A DNA stretch of 64,000 nt, from the NCBI RefSeq assembly GCF_041906005.1, contig NZ_JAYRJY010000002.1:248001-312000 (forward strand), read 5' to 3'. This document shows positions 42,418 through 51,634 of the stretch, piece by piece. The number at the start of each line of letters is the position of its first letter. Position 1 is the stretch's first letter. The translations under genes were made by a program, and so were the position numbers. The notes below the pieces were generated by a model, which was not told the DNA's origin, searched no databases, and saw only the letters and a program-made list of their open reading frames with translations. This DNA is from Ferrovibrio sp041906005 (GTDB taxonomy: Bacteria; Pseudomonadota; Alphaproteobacteria; Ferrovibrionales; Ferrovibrionaceae).

Positions 42418-42663
42418 CCCTCGCCCGACACATCCTGCACCCGGGACCAACAGGGGTCCGGGGTTGCGTTACATTTTGGCGGCAGCCGAAAACCGTGACG
42501 AACGGCCATCGCAACGACGCAAGCCAACGCCGAATCATCGGTCAATGGTATGCGCAGCAAAGATAACCGAACTGTTAACCTGGGTTAAGGGATTTTTCCC
42601 CAAATTCCCGGCCCGGTTACGTTTTTCGCCCGATTCGCAACAAAATCCGGGCTCGAACGGCGG

Positions 42664-44040
42664 TTAATCGGCCGTCAGGCCGCCATCCGTGCCGAACCAC
42701 TTGTCACGCACCCGCTTGTAGTTGGTCTCGGGGTCGTAATACTCGACCGGAAGCGCGAGCTGACGCGCGCCGAGACGGCCAACGGACGACAGCAGGGTAT
42801 AGCCGGCCACATATTCGTCACGGCGGGCGCGGACTTCGGCCACCCGGGCATCGAGATATTCCTGCTCCTGATCCAGCACGTCCAGGGTGGTACGCGAACC
42901 GACCTCGGCTTCCTGCTGCACGCCTTCCAGAGCGATGCGGGCGGCCTCGACCTGCGCACGGCGCGCCGTGATGTTGGACCGCGCGGTGCTGAGGTTTTCC
43001 CAGGATTGCGTCACCGACTGGCGCACGCTGCGGCGCTGTTCCTCGACCTGGATGCGACGCTGGTTATGGGTCTGCTTGCGTTGACGTGTCTGGCTGTAGA
43101 CCGAACCGGATTCATACAGCGGCACCGTCACCGACAGCGCAATCTTGGCGGATTCATAATCGACATGGCTGGTCGTGGTCTCATCCGCCTTGGTGGCGGT
43201 GCCATTCAGCGACACAGTCGGCAGCAGCGAACCGGAAATCGTGCGCACGTCATGCTTGGCCGCCACCTCGCGGAAACGCGCGCCGAGCAGATCGGGGTTG
43301 TCTTCATAGGCAATCGCCAGCGCCTCTTCTTCATTGGCGGGCAGTTGCGGCAGCGGCGGCGGCTGTACCAGCGTGCCGGGCGTTTCGCCCATCACACGGG
43401 CCAGCACGGCACGCGACGAGATCAATGCGCCTTCGGCCGAGATGCGGTCAGCCGTGGCGCGGCTCAGGCGCGATTCCGCCTGGGCAACGTCGGTGCGGGT
43501 GATTTCGCCCACGCGGAAGCGCTCACGGGTCGCCTCCAGCTGGCGGCGCAGCACTTCCTCGTTATTGCGGTTGAGGTCCAGCACAGCCTGATTCTGCACC
43601 ACATCCATGTAGGCCGTGACGGCATCGAGCAATACGCGACGTTCGGTGCTGGCCAGATCCTGACGGCCAGCGAGTACCAGTGCTTCAGCGGCTTCGGTGG
43701 CCGACTCCGTGCGGCCGCCACGATACAGCGGCTGCGCCACGGAAAGCTGCAGCGTGCGCGGCGTGATCACGGCATCGGGCGTTGAAGACGAAGTCTGGCG
43801 ATAATCCTGGGTCAGTCGACCGACTTCACCCGTGACGCTCACAGTCGGGCGCCAGCCGGACAGTGCCTGCGGCACGCCTTCATCGGTCGCGCGCAGGGAG
43901 GCCCGCGCCGCCAGCAAGGTCGGATTATTGTTATAGGCCGCGCTCAACGCATCCGAGAGAGATTGCGCCGTGGCAGGCTGCACAACGGCGACGCATCCCA
44001 GCGCCAGGGCCGAAGCCAGCAAAGCAGATTTGAAGCTCAT
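42664..44040 (-). CDS. tolC: TolC-family outer-membrane efflux protein
   Basis: 458 aa from MSFKSALLASALALGC, with AGGTGG upstream; GTG three codons earlier is possible. Signal peptide ends near ATAQ. The two OEP repeats are visible: LSDALSAAYNNNPTLLAARASL, and SVTVPLYESGSVYSQTRQRKQ with DVLDQEQEYLDARVAEVRARR (all shortened). It forms the trimeric outer-membrane channel for type I secretion and multidrug pumps. It follows rhodanese and pcm-like genes on the same strand, and popZ lies downstream. Confidence 0.93.
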   Translation of the reverse strand: MSFKSALLASALALGCVAVVQPATAQSLSDALSAAYNNNPTLLAARASLRATDEGVPQALSGWRPTVSVTGEVGRLTQDYRQTSSSTPDAVITPRTLQLSVAQPLYRGGRTESATEAAEALVLAGRQDLASTERRVLLDAVTAYMDVVQNQAVLDLNRNNEEVLRRQLEATRERFRVGEITRTDVAQAESRLSRATADRISAEGALISSRAVLARVMGETPGTLVQPPPLPQLPANEEEALAIAYEDNPDLLGARFREVAAKHDVRTISGSLLPTVSLNGTATKADETTTSHVDYESAKIALSVTVPLYESGSVYSQTRQRKQTHNQRRIQVEEQRRSVRQSVTQSWENLSTARSNITARRAQVEAARIALEGVQQEAEVGSRTTLDVLDQEQEYLDARVAEVRARRDEYVAGYTLLSSVGRLGARQLALPVEYYDPETNYKRVRDKWFGTDGGLTAD

Positions 44041-44142
44041 TACGCCCACCTGTCCTTATTTATCCATTCACCCCGTTATGCCGCGTCGAGCCCGATCGTA
44101 TTCCCTGAATTCTTGCTTTTTGGTTTTTCTTGGATACGCCAC

Positions 44143-44478
44143 TCAATACGTCGCCAGCGACGGATCGATCTGCTCCGCCCAGGCATGAATGCCGCCGGCG
44201 AGATTGATCGCCTGCGAAAATCCGTTCTGCCGCAGCCAGGCGGTCACCTGCCGGCTTCGGCCACCATGATGGCACATCACCACCAGCGGCTTGTCGACAG
44301 GCAACTCGCCGATACGCTCGGGCACCTGCCGCATCGGGATGTGGCGGGCGCCATCAAGCGCAACCGTCGCCAATTCCCAGTCTTCCCGTACATCGAGCAC
44401 GACGACATCGCGGCCGGCCCGGTGCCAGGCACTGAGTTCGGCAACATCGATTTCGACAGGTTGTTCGATTTGGGACAT
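44143..44478 (-). CDS. Single-domain rhodanese-like sulfurtransferase
   Basis: 111 aa from MSQIEQPVEIDVAEL. One rhodanese domain with the catalytic Cys69 in VVMCHHGGRSRQVTAWL, the active-site loop length being that of GlpE-like enzymes (CxxGxR variant CHHGGRS). DVREDWELATVALDGARHIP is the signature CH2A/CH2B region. It would move sulfane sulfur from a donor to a thiol acceptor in the cytoplasm. The start is 4 bp after the pcm-like stop, between pcm and tolC. Confidence 0.88.
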   Translation of the reverse strand: MSQIEQPVEIDVAELSAWHRAGRDVVVLDVREDWELATVALDGARHIPMRQVPERIGELPVDKPLVVMCHHGGRSRQVTAWLRQNGFSQAINLAGGIHAWAEQIDPSLATY

Positions 44479-44482
44479 CAGC

Positions 44483-45154
44483 TCAGAACACAAAGCCGGC
44501 CGGTCGTTCGAAACCAGGCAGCGTCGGCGTGCCGGCATCAAACAAAACCCGCTGCGGAAACAGATCGCCGCTGCGCTTGACCAGAACAGCCTGACCGATC
44601 GGGGCGCCAGCAGGACGCACCACGCCGACAAGACGGCCACCATCGGCCAATTGCGCCAGCAGGCCGGCAGGGATTTCCGGCACCGCGCCAGCCAGAAGGA
44701 TCACATTGAAGGGGCCCTGCTTGGCGAGACCATCCTTCAGCGTGCCCTCGACAATGGCGGTATTGTCGATCCCCAGGGCCTGCAAGGTCTGGCCGGCCTG
44801 CTGGGCTAGGGCGGAATCGGCTTCCAGGCCAATCACGGTGCTGCACAGGCGGGCCAGGACGCCCAGCTCGTAGCCAGTGCTGCTTCCCACCACCAAGGCG
44901 ACCTCGCCGGACTGGATTTCGGCTTCCTGCAGCAGACGGGCCAGAACCATCGGTTCCATCAGGTAGCGGCCAGGGGCTACCGCCACGTCCTCGTCCATAT
45001 AGGCCACGCCACGATACGCCTTGGGAACGAATTGTTCCCGCGGCAGGGCCGCCATGGCGGCGATCAACTGCTCGTCGATCACCTTGTTGGGGCGGAGCTG
45101 GGTCAGCACCATCTGGCGGCGCGCTTCGGCGAAGTGGCGGTCGGCTTGGGCCAT
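44483..45154 (-). CDS. pcm: Protein-L-isoaspartate O-methyltransferase-like protein
   Basis: 223 aa from MAQADRHFAEARRQM. It shows the PCMT N-terminal DVAVAPGRYLMEP region and the SAM fold. Motif I is VALVVGSSTGYELGVLARL, whereas classical enzymes have a Glu/Asp-I-G-T/S-G-SGY pattern, so SAM binding should be tested. The usual role is repair of isoaspartyl residues in damaged proteins. It is first in the pcm-rhodanese-tolC-popZ-valS strand, a common order in alphaproteobacteria. Confidence 0.85.
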   Translation of the reverse strand: MAQADRHFAEARRQMVLTQLRPNKVIDEQLIAAMAALPREQFVPKAYRGVAYMDEDVAVAPGRYLMEPMVLARLLQEAEIQSGEVALVVGSSTGYELGVLARLCSTVIGLEADSALAQQAGQTLQALGIDNTAIVEGTLKDGLAKQGPFNVILLAGAVPEIPAGLLAQLADGGRLVGVVRPAGAPIGQAVLVKRSGDLFPQRVLFDAGTPTLPGFERPAGFVF

Positions 45155-45584
45155 GGGGTCGGAATCCGGGCTGGAACGCGGGTATGATACGGGATGAATA
45201 CAGGCGCCGTTTATAATGCTGCAATGCCGCAAAAACAATGCTCGTATTATGGGTTAGCGATCATAACCGGCTCGCCGGGTGATCGGCGTCACGCCGGCCC
45301 GGAGGCCCCGTCAACCGGGGGGAAGCCCTTGACCCCGCAGGGCCGAAACCCTTAGTAAGGGGCGCGTTCTCGAGGTCCGGTGGCGGAGTGGTGACGCAGC
45401 GGACTGCAAATCCGCGTACGCCGGTTCAATTCCGGCCCGGACCTCCAATTTCCCGACAAAAATCTCCCTTTCAACGCCCCGCCAGGCCAGGCCAAAGGCC
45501 TGCCCTAGCAATTGCCCCCTCTTCTATACCCGTCATTTGCCCCCTATCTTATTGAAAGGCCGCGACTCGCGGCAGGAGGCGACG
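45155..45584. other. Intergenic region around tRNA-Cys
   Basis: Between the divergent pcm-like gene and the next plus gene. Apart from tRNA-Cys (45374-45447) it holds an AT-richer stretch (45205-45265) that probably carries the promoters, a GC-rich segment before the tRNA, and AGGAGG just before the next coding start. A 53-codon plus reading frame at 45194-45355 has no ribosome site or protein-like composition and is not counted as a gene. Confidence 0.5.
45374..45447 (+). tRNA. tRNA-Cys (anticodon GCA)
   Basis: 74 nt with encoded CCA. Acceptor stem GGTCCGG/CCGGACC with discriminator T, anticodon stem GCGGA/TCCGC around CTGCAAA (anticodon GCA), T arm GCCGG-TTCAATT-CCGGC. The discriminator U and GCA anticodon are the identity elements of bacterial tRNA-Cys. 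No integrated element is seen next to it. Confidence 0.97.
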
Positions 45585-45959
45585 ATGAAAATCATCGGGT
45601 ACGGCAAGGACAAGGTCGACCATTTCGTGAGCAAGGACATGCTCGACCGTGAGTCCGCGCGCAAGTTGCAGAAATTCCTCGAAGAAATCGAGATGGGCAT
45701 ATTCAGCGCCAACCGTGAGGTAATGCGGAAAGCGGTTCCCGAACTCACCCGGGAATCCTTCATGGCTTTTGCCGTGCGGGTGGCCGAAGCGCGCGCGCGC
45801 TATGTCAAAATCGCCCTCGAACTCTCAGGCATCGCCAATCCCTCGCCGGAAGATATCGCCCGGCTTAAGGCCGCGCGCGAGGCGAACGACGAGATGGTGC
45901 ATGCCTTCGAGGCCGCCAAGCGCGTAATCGAACGCGGCTACACCATCCTTGCCCGCTGA
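45585..45959 (+). CDS. Conserved-looking hypothetical protein
   Basis: 124 aa from MKIIGYGKDKVDHFVSKDML, with AGGAGG eight bases upstream. No family is recognised. It is all-helical and charged (RESARKLQKFLEEIEMG, FMAFAVRVAEARARYVKIAL), with no signal peptide or membrane segment, so probably a soluble cytoplasmic protein that binds a partner. It follows tRNA-Cys and ends 3 bp from the stop of the SnoaL-like gene on the other strand. Confidence 0.78.
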   Translation: MKIIGYGKDKVDHFVSKDMLDRESARKLQKFLEEIEMGIFSANREVMRKAVPELTRESFMAFAVRVAEARARYVKIALELSGIANPSPEDIARLKAAREANDEMVHAFEAAKRVIERGYTILAR

Positions 45960-45962
45960 GCT

Positions 45963-46451
45963 TCAGGCCGCCCCGCCCAGGGCGTAAGCCTGCGCCGCCT
46001 GGAGGGCGGCGGCATCGATCCGGTCTTGGCCCAACTGCCGCAGCAGCGTGGCCAGGTCGTAATAGAACCTTTCCTCCACAAACAACCCGTCGCGGAACCG
46101 CACAAACACCACGAAAGGCAGCGTAAAGCTGCGGCCGGTGGCCGCCAGCCCGAGGAATGGCCCGACATGCCGGCCGACATACTGGGGCTCGGCCACATAG
46201 GTATCGCCATCGATCCAGTGCGCACTGCCCAGGGCCGAACGCTCCACCACATTTCCGAAGGCATCCCACCATTGGCGGTAATGCCGCTCGGCACCGGCGA
46301 GGCCGGGAAAGACCTGCCCGGTGGCCATGTCGCGAAACACGCAATCGGGATGGATGGTCGCCAGGGTTGCCGCCATGTCATGGGCATTCTCGGCGGCCAG
46401 ATGCCGGAACAGCATCGACTGGTTGGGATGGTGCGAAACAGGCTGGTTCAT
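45963..46451 (-). CDS. SnoaL-like / NTF2-fold protein
   Basis: 162 aa from MNQPVSHHPNQSMLFRHLAA, with GGAGG upstream. The NTF2-like cone shows AATLATIHPDCVFRDMATG, YRQWWDAFGNVV and FRDGLFVEERFYYDLATLLR (shortened). SnoaL-like proteins act as polyketide cyclases, isomerases or ester cyclases; a conserved His and Asp (HPDCVFRD) are in place but substrate is not evident. It is monocistronic, convergent with the small helical gene. Confidence 0.82.
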   Translation of the reverse strand: MNQPVSHHPNQSMLFRHLAAENAHDMAATLATIHPDCVFRDMATGQVFPGLAGAERHYRQWWDAFGNVVERSALGSAHWIDGDTYVAEPQYVGRHVGPFLGLAATGRSFTLPFVVFVRFRDGLFVEERFYYDLATLLRQLGQDRIDAAALQAAQAYALGGAA

Positions 46452-46583
46452 GATGCCCTCCTCAGGACACCATCCAGACGCAGCAGACCTCGCCGCTGTG
46501 ACAGCCATGTATTCTTCGGCATGCCTTGTTCGGCCGGCGTTAACCGGGCATGATTTTCCTCTCTCCCGCCCTAGATTGTCATC

Positions 46584-47516
<933 letters not shown>

Positions 47517-47536
47517 GCAGCAGCGACGAACGCGCC

Positions 47537-48772
47537 ATGACGATGCTGCCCGCTCCACCGACCGGCGACCAGGGCGGCGCCTTTGCCGAAAACATCGTGC
47601 ATTTCGTGCGGCTGTTGCGCGCCTCTGGCCTGCGGCTTGGTCCTGGCAAGGCCATCGACGCGGTGCGCGCGGTGGAAGCAGCCGGCATCCGGAGGCGCGA
47701 CGATCTGTACTGGACGCTGTTCTCAGTGCTGGTGAACCGTCGCGACCAGCGCGAACTGTTCGACCAGGCTTTCCATATCTTCTGGCGCGATCCGAAGATC
47801 CTGGAACGCATGATGAGCCTGCTGTTGCCCGAAGCCGAGGGCACGGCGGAACCTAAGAAAAGCGCCACCTCGCAACGCCTGCGGCAGGCCCTGCTACCCG
47901 GTCGTGGCGAGAGCAAACCGGCTGGCGAGCCGAAGGAAGTGGAGATCGACGCCACGCTCACCTTCTCGGCCGATGAATTGCTGCAGAGGAAGGACTTCGC
48001 CGAAATGTCGGCCGAGGAACTGGAGCAGGCGAAAAAAGCGCTGGCGCGGATCGAATGGCCGTTCCAGCCGCAGCGTGTGCGGCGCCTGAAGCCCGACGAT
48101 CGCGGTCACCGCATCGACCTGCGCGCCAGCCTTCAAGCCTCCATGCGCACCGGCGGCGCGATCATTCCGCTCAAGCGCAAGAGTCCGGCGCAACGGCCGC
48201 CGCCCCTGGTGGTGCTGTGCGATATTTCCGGCTCGATGAGCCAGTACAGCCGCATGTTCCTGCATTTCATGCATGCCCTGACCAACGACCGCGCGCGCGT
48301 GCACAGCTTCCTGTTCGGCACGCGATTGACCAATATCAGCCGCCTGCTGCGTCAGCGCGATGTTGACAAGGCGCTGGCCGCTGTTAGCGAGAAAGTCCCG
48401 GACTGGTCCGGCGGCACGCGGATCGGTGCGACGCTGGAGGAATTTAACCGGCTGTGGTCGCGCCGTGTGCTGGGCCAGGGCGCCATCGTGCTGCTGCTGA
48501 CCGACGGACTGGACCGCGAAGGCGGCAAGGGCCTGGCGCGCGAGATCGAGCGGCTGCACAAATCCTGCCGCCGCCTGATCTGGCTCAACCCCCTGCTGCG
48601 CTGGGATGGTTTCGAACCCAAGGCGGCCGGCATCCGTGCCATCCTGCCCCAGGTTGACGATTTCCGTCCGGTTCACAATCTTAGTTCCATTGCCGATCTG
48701 GCCGCCGCGCTGAGTCATGCCAGCGATGCAGGCAACCGGCTGAAACCCAATCTCGCGAGGATGGCCGCATGA
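47537..48772 (+). CDS. coxE: CoxE-like von Willebrand A domain protein
   Basis: 411 aa. The C-terminal vWA domain has the MIDAS motif LCDISGSMSQYSR (D-x-S-x-S), TRIGATLEEFNRLW and LLTDGLDREGG. An N-terminal helical region (1-200) has AENIVHFVRLLRASGLRLGP as in CoxE. It partners CoxD as a metal-dependent adaptor in the maturation of Mo-hydroxylases. Start follows coxD by 20 bp; the stop overlaps the next start by ATGA. It ends with the DFRPVHNLSSIADLAAALS segment characteristic of the family. Confidence 0.9.
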   Translation: MTMLPAPPTGDQGGAFAENIVHFVRLLRASGLRLGPGKAIDAVRAVEAAGIRRRDDLYWTLFSVLVNRRDQRELFDQAFHIFWRDPKILERMMSLLLPEAEGTAEPKKSATSQRLRQALLPGRGESKPAGEPKEVEIDATLTFSADELLQRKDFAEMSAEELEQAKKALARIEWPFQPQRVRRLKPDDRGHRIDLRASLQASMRTGGAIIPLKRKSPAQRPPPLVVLCDISGSMSQYSRMFLHFMHALTNDRARVHSFLFGTRLTNISRLLRQRDVDKALAAVSEKVPDWSGGTRIGATLEEFNRLWSRRVLGQGAIVLLLTDGLDREGGKGLAREIERLHKSCRRLIWLNPLLRWDGFEPKAAGIRAILPQVDDFRPVHNLSSIADLAAALSHASDAGNRLKPNLARMAA

Positions 48773-49098
48773 GCGCTGATCCGACTGATGACGTGCTGGG
48801 CACCGCCCTGGACTGGAAGCGCGCTGGCAAAGGCGTGGCACTGGCAACCGTGGTGACCACCTGGGGCTCGGCACCGCGCCCCGTGGGCAGCCAGCTGGCG
48901 GTGGACGACGAAGGCAAGTTCATCGGCTCGGTCTCGGGCGGCTGCATCGAGGGCGCGGTGGTGACCGAGGCGCTGGATGCCATCGCCGACGGCAAGCCGC
49001 GCATGCTGGATTTCGGCGTGAGCGATGCCCAGGCCTGGGAAGTGGGACTGGCCTGCGGCGGCAAGATCCAGATCTTTGTCGAACGGCTGGAAGGATGA
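48769..49098 (+). CDS. XdhC/CoxI N-terminal-domain protein
   Basis: 109 aa. It has only the first half of the XdhC/CoxI fold: GVALATVVTTWGSAPRPVGSQLAV (shortened), DDEGKFIGSVSGGCIEGAV and MLDFGVSDAQAWEVGLACGGK. The GGCIE/CGG motifs bind the Mo cofactor. XdhC proteins receive molybdopterin, help its sulfuration and load it into the hydroxylase. The NAD-binding half is the next, separate gene (ATGA overlap), so the XdhC protein is split in two here. Confidence 0.9.
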   Translation: MSADPTDDVLGTALDWKRAGKGVALATVVTTWGSAPRPVGSQLAVDDEGKFIGSVSGGCIEGAVVTEALDAIADGKPRMLDFGVSDAQAWEVGLACGGKIQIFVERLEG

Positions 49099-49814
49099 AA
49101 CAGGAAATCCTCGAACAGCTGCAGCAGGACCGCGCCGAAAAGCGGCCCGTGGTGCTCGCCACCTTCCTCAAGACCGGCGAGCAGCGCCTGCTGTATCTCT
49201 ATGGCAAGAAGGGCCTGAAAGACATCGACCCGCGCATCGGCGAGGCGGCGCGCGCCGCCCTGCTGGAAGACAAGGCGCGCACAGTGGAAACCGAACAGGG
49301 TCCCCTCTTCCTCAACGTGTTCAATCCGCCGCTGCGGCTGATCCTGGTGGGTGCCGTGCATATTGCCCAGGCCCTGGTGCCCATGGCGCAACTGACCGGT
49401 TATGACGTGGCGGTGATCGATCCGCGCAGCGCCTTCGGTTCGCCCGAACGATTTCCCGGCGTGACGCTTTCCAATGACTGGCCCGACGAGGCCATGGCGC
49501 AGATGAAGCCCGATCTGCGCACCGCCGTCGTGACGCTGACACATGATCCGAAAATCGACGATCCGGCGCTGATGTCGGCGCTGAAATCCGATGTATTCTA
49601 TATCGGCGCGCTGGGCAGCAAGAAGACCCATGCCTCGCGGCTGGAACGCCTGACCGCCGCCGGCTTCGGCCCCGACGATTTCGCCCGCATCCATGGTCCG
49701 GTGGGCCTGAGCATCGGCGCCAAGTCGCCGGCGGAAATCGCCATATCGATCCTGGCGCAGATGACGGCGGCCTTACGGCAGCCCGTACCGGCCACCGTAA
49801 CGGCCACGGCCTGA
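49095..49814 (+). CDS. XdhC C-terminal (Rossmann) domain protein
   Basis: 239 aa. The nucleotide-binding half: PLRLILVGAVHIAQALVPMAQ, VAVIDPRSAFGSPERFPG, VVTLTHDPKIDDPALM, FYIGALGSKKTHASRLERL (shortened) and SIGAKSPAEIAISILAQM. This is the CoxF-like arrangement. An added N-terminal segment (about 90 residues) lacks the GGCIE motif, which sits in the partner protein upstream. It would act with the first half in Mo-cofactor handling. Confidence 0.89.
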   Translation: MKQEILEQLQQDRAEKRPVVLATFLKTGEQRLLYLYGKKGLKDIDPRIGEAARAALLEDKARTVETEQGPLFLNVFNPPLRLILVGAVHIAQALVPMAQLTGYDVAVIDPRSAFGSPERFPGVTLSNDWPDEAMAQMKPDLRTAVVTLTHDPKIDDPALMSALKSDVFYIGALGSKKTHASRLERLTAAGFGPDDFARIHGPVGLSIGAKSPAEIAISILAQMTAALRQPVPATVTATA

Positions 49815-49816
49815 GC

Positions 49817-51457
49817 ATGTTTTTCGGTCCCGTGCCGGTGCGTGAGGCAACCGGCGGCATCCTTGGCCACAGCATCAGCGCCGGCAGCGAGCGTTTCAAG
49901 AAAGGCCGCGTGCTGAACGCGGCGGATATCGATGCTCTCGCGCAGGCCGGACATCGCGAAATCTATATCGCGCGGCTGGACGAGACCGACATGCCGGAGG
50001 ATGAAGCCGCCCGCCGTATCGCCACGGCCATTGCCGGTCCGCAGGCGCGTGTCGCCGCGGCCTTTACCGGCCGGGCCAATCTTTATGCCGATGCGGCCGG
50101 CCTGGTGCGTGTCGATCGGGCTCGGCTGGATGCGCTGAACGAGCTGGACGAAGCCCTCACCGTGGCCTGCCTTGCCGATTATGAGATGGTCGAGGCCGGG
50201 CAGATGCTTGCGACCGTGAAGATCATACCCTTCGCTGCGCCACGGGCTGTGATCGAACGCGCCGAAACGACGCTGCACGGCCAGCCGCCATTGGTTCAGG
50301 TGGCGTCCTTTACCCCGCGTCGCGTTGGCCTTGTGCTGACCCGCGTGGCCGACAGCAAGGACAGTGTACTGGCGAAAACCGAATCCGCCGTGGCCCAGCG
50401 CCTTGCCCTGCTGGGGAGTCGTATCGCCGAAACCCGGATCGTGGCCCATACCGAGGCCGATGTGGCGGCCGCCATCGCCGGCCTGAAAACCGCCGGCTGC
50501 TCGCCGATCCTGGTGTTTGGCGCCTCGGCCACCGTGGATCGTCACGACGTGGTACCGGCCGGATTGACCCGGGCCGGCGGCGAGGTACTGCATTTCGGCA
50601 TGCCGGTCGATCCCGGCAACCTGTTGATGCTGGGCCGCCATGAGGCGATCCCGGTGGTGGGCGTGCCCGGCTGTGCCCGTTCGCCCAAACTCAATGGCTT
50701 CGACTGGGTGCTGCAACGCCTGTGCGCCGGGCTGGAGATCGGCCGGCGCGACATCATGCAGATGGGTGGTGGCGGCCTGCTGAAGGAAATCCCCAGCCGT
50801 CCCATGCCTCGCGATCAGGGGCCGCACGATACGCCCGCCACAGGCTCTGCGGCACCGCGCCGGCCGCGCATTGCGGCCGTGATCCTGGCGGCCGGCCTGT
50901 CACGCCGGTTTGGTGACGGACACAAGCTGCTGGCCGACCTGGACGGCAAGCCGGTCATCCGCCATGTGGTGGAGAATACCCTGGCGTCCTCGGCCCGCCC
51001 GGTCTTGCTGGTGACCGGACATCAGGCCGAAGCCGTGTGCCAGGCCGCGGGTGCCGGTGTGCAGGCGGTGCATAATCCGGCCTATGCCGAGGGGCTGGCT
51101 TCCTCGCTCAGGGCGGGGCTGAGTGCTCTTCCCCAGGGAATCGATGGCGTGCTGGTCTGCCTGGGTGACATGCCCGATGTGGCGCCCGAGGTGCTGGAAA
51201 AGCTGATCGCTGCCTTTAATCCGGTGGAAGGCCGCGCCATCTGCCTGCCGGTCCAGGGCGGCAAACGCGGCAACCCGACGTTGTGGGGGCTGCAATTCCT
51301 GCCGGATCTGATGCGGCTGGAAGGCGATGCCGGCGCCCGCAGCCTGTTTGGCCCCCACGCCGAGTGGGTTTGCGAGGTTCCGGTCGACAACCCGGGCATC
51401 CTTCACGATTACGATACCCCGGCCATGCTGGCGGCACGACAAAGTGGTAAAGCCTGA
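49817..51457 (+). CDS. MoaB/MogA-like plus MobA-like fusion protein (Mo-cofactor cytidylyltransferase)
   Basis: 546 aa two-domain protein. Residues 1-345 are a molybdopterin-binding (MoeA/MoaB-like) region with GCSPILVFGASATVDRHDVVP and PGCARSPKLNGFDWVLQRL. Residues about 355-546 are a MobA-like nucleotidyltransferase: IAAVILAAGLSRRFGDGHKLLADLDG (N-terminal GxG motif), LVCLGDMPDVAPEVLEKLI and KRGNPTLWGLQFL. MocA adds CMP to molybdopterin to make the MCD cofactor of CO-dehydrogenase-type hydroxylases. Starts 2 bp after the XdhC-C stop and closes the operon. Confidence 0.87.
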   Translation: MFFGPVPVREATGGILGHSISAGSERFKKGRVLNAADIDALAQAGHREIYIARLDETDMPEDEAARRIATAIAGPQARVAAAFTGRANLYADAAGLVRVDRARLDALNELDEALTVACLADYEMVEAGQMLATVKIIPFAAPRAVIERAETTLHGQPPLVQVASFTPRRVGLVLTRVADSKDSVLAKTESAVAQRLALLGSRIAETRIVAHTEADVAAAIAGLKTAGCSPILVFGASATVDRHDVVPAGLTRAGGEVLHFGMPVDPGNLLMLGRHEAIPVVGVPGCARSPKLNGFDWVLQRLCAGLEIGRRDIMQMGGGGLLKEIPSRPMPRDQGPHDTPATGSAAPRRPRIAAVILAAGLSRRFGDGHKLLADLDGKPVIRHVVENTLASSARPVLLVTGHQAEAVCQAAGAGVQAVHNPAYAEGLASSLRAGLSALPQGIDGVLVCLGDMPDVAPEVLEKLIAAFNPVEGRAICLPVQGGKRGNPTLWGLQFLPDLMRLEGDAGARSLFGPHAEWVCEVPVDNPGILHDYDTPAMLAARQSGKA

Positions 51458-51634
51458 TTTCAAGCCCTTGAGCTTAATCGAATATTATCCACAGCCGGCC
51501 TATTAACCATGCTATCTGGCTTTTTCCGCGTGCGGGAATTTGCCATAGTGGTTGTGCCGCGGGGGCAAAAACACAGCTAATCGGCAGGTTGCCGCCCTCT
51601 CCACGACCGTTACCGGAGAAAGCGACCGTTTTCG

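Noticed and set aside
45194..45355. 53-codon plus frame before tRNA-Cys
   Set aside because: No ribosome site, mixed composition with no membrane or domain signal, and it runs up to the tRNA.
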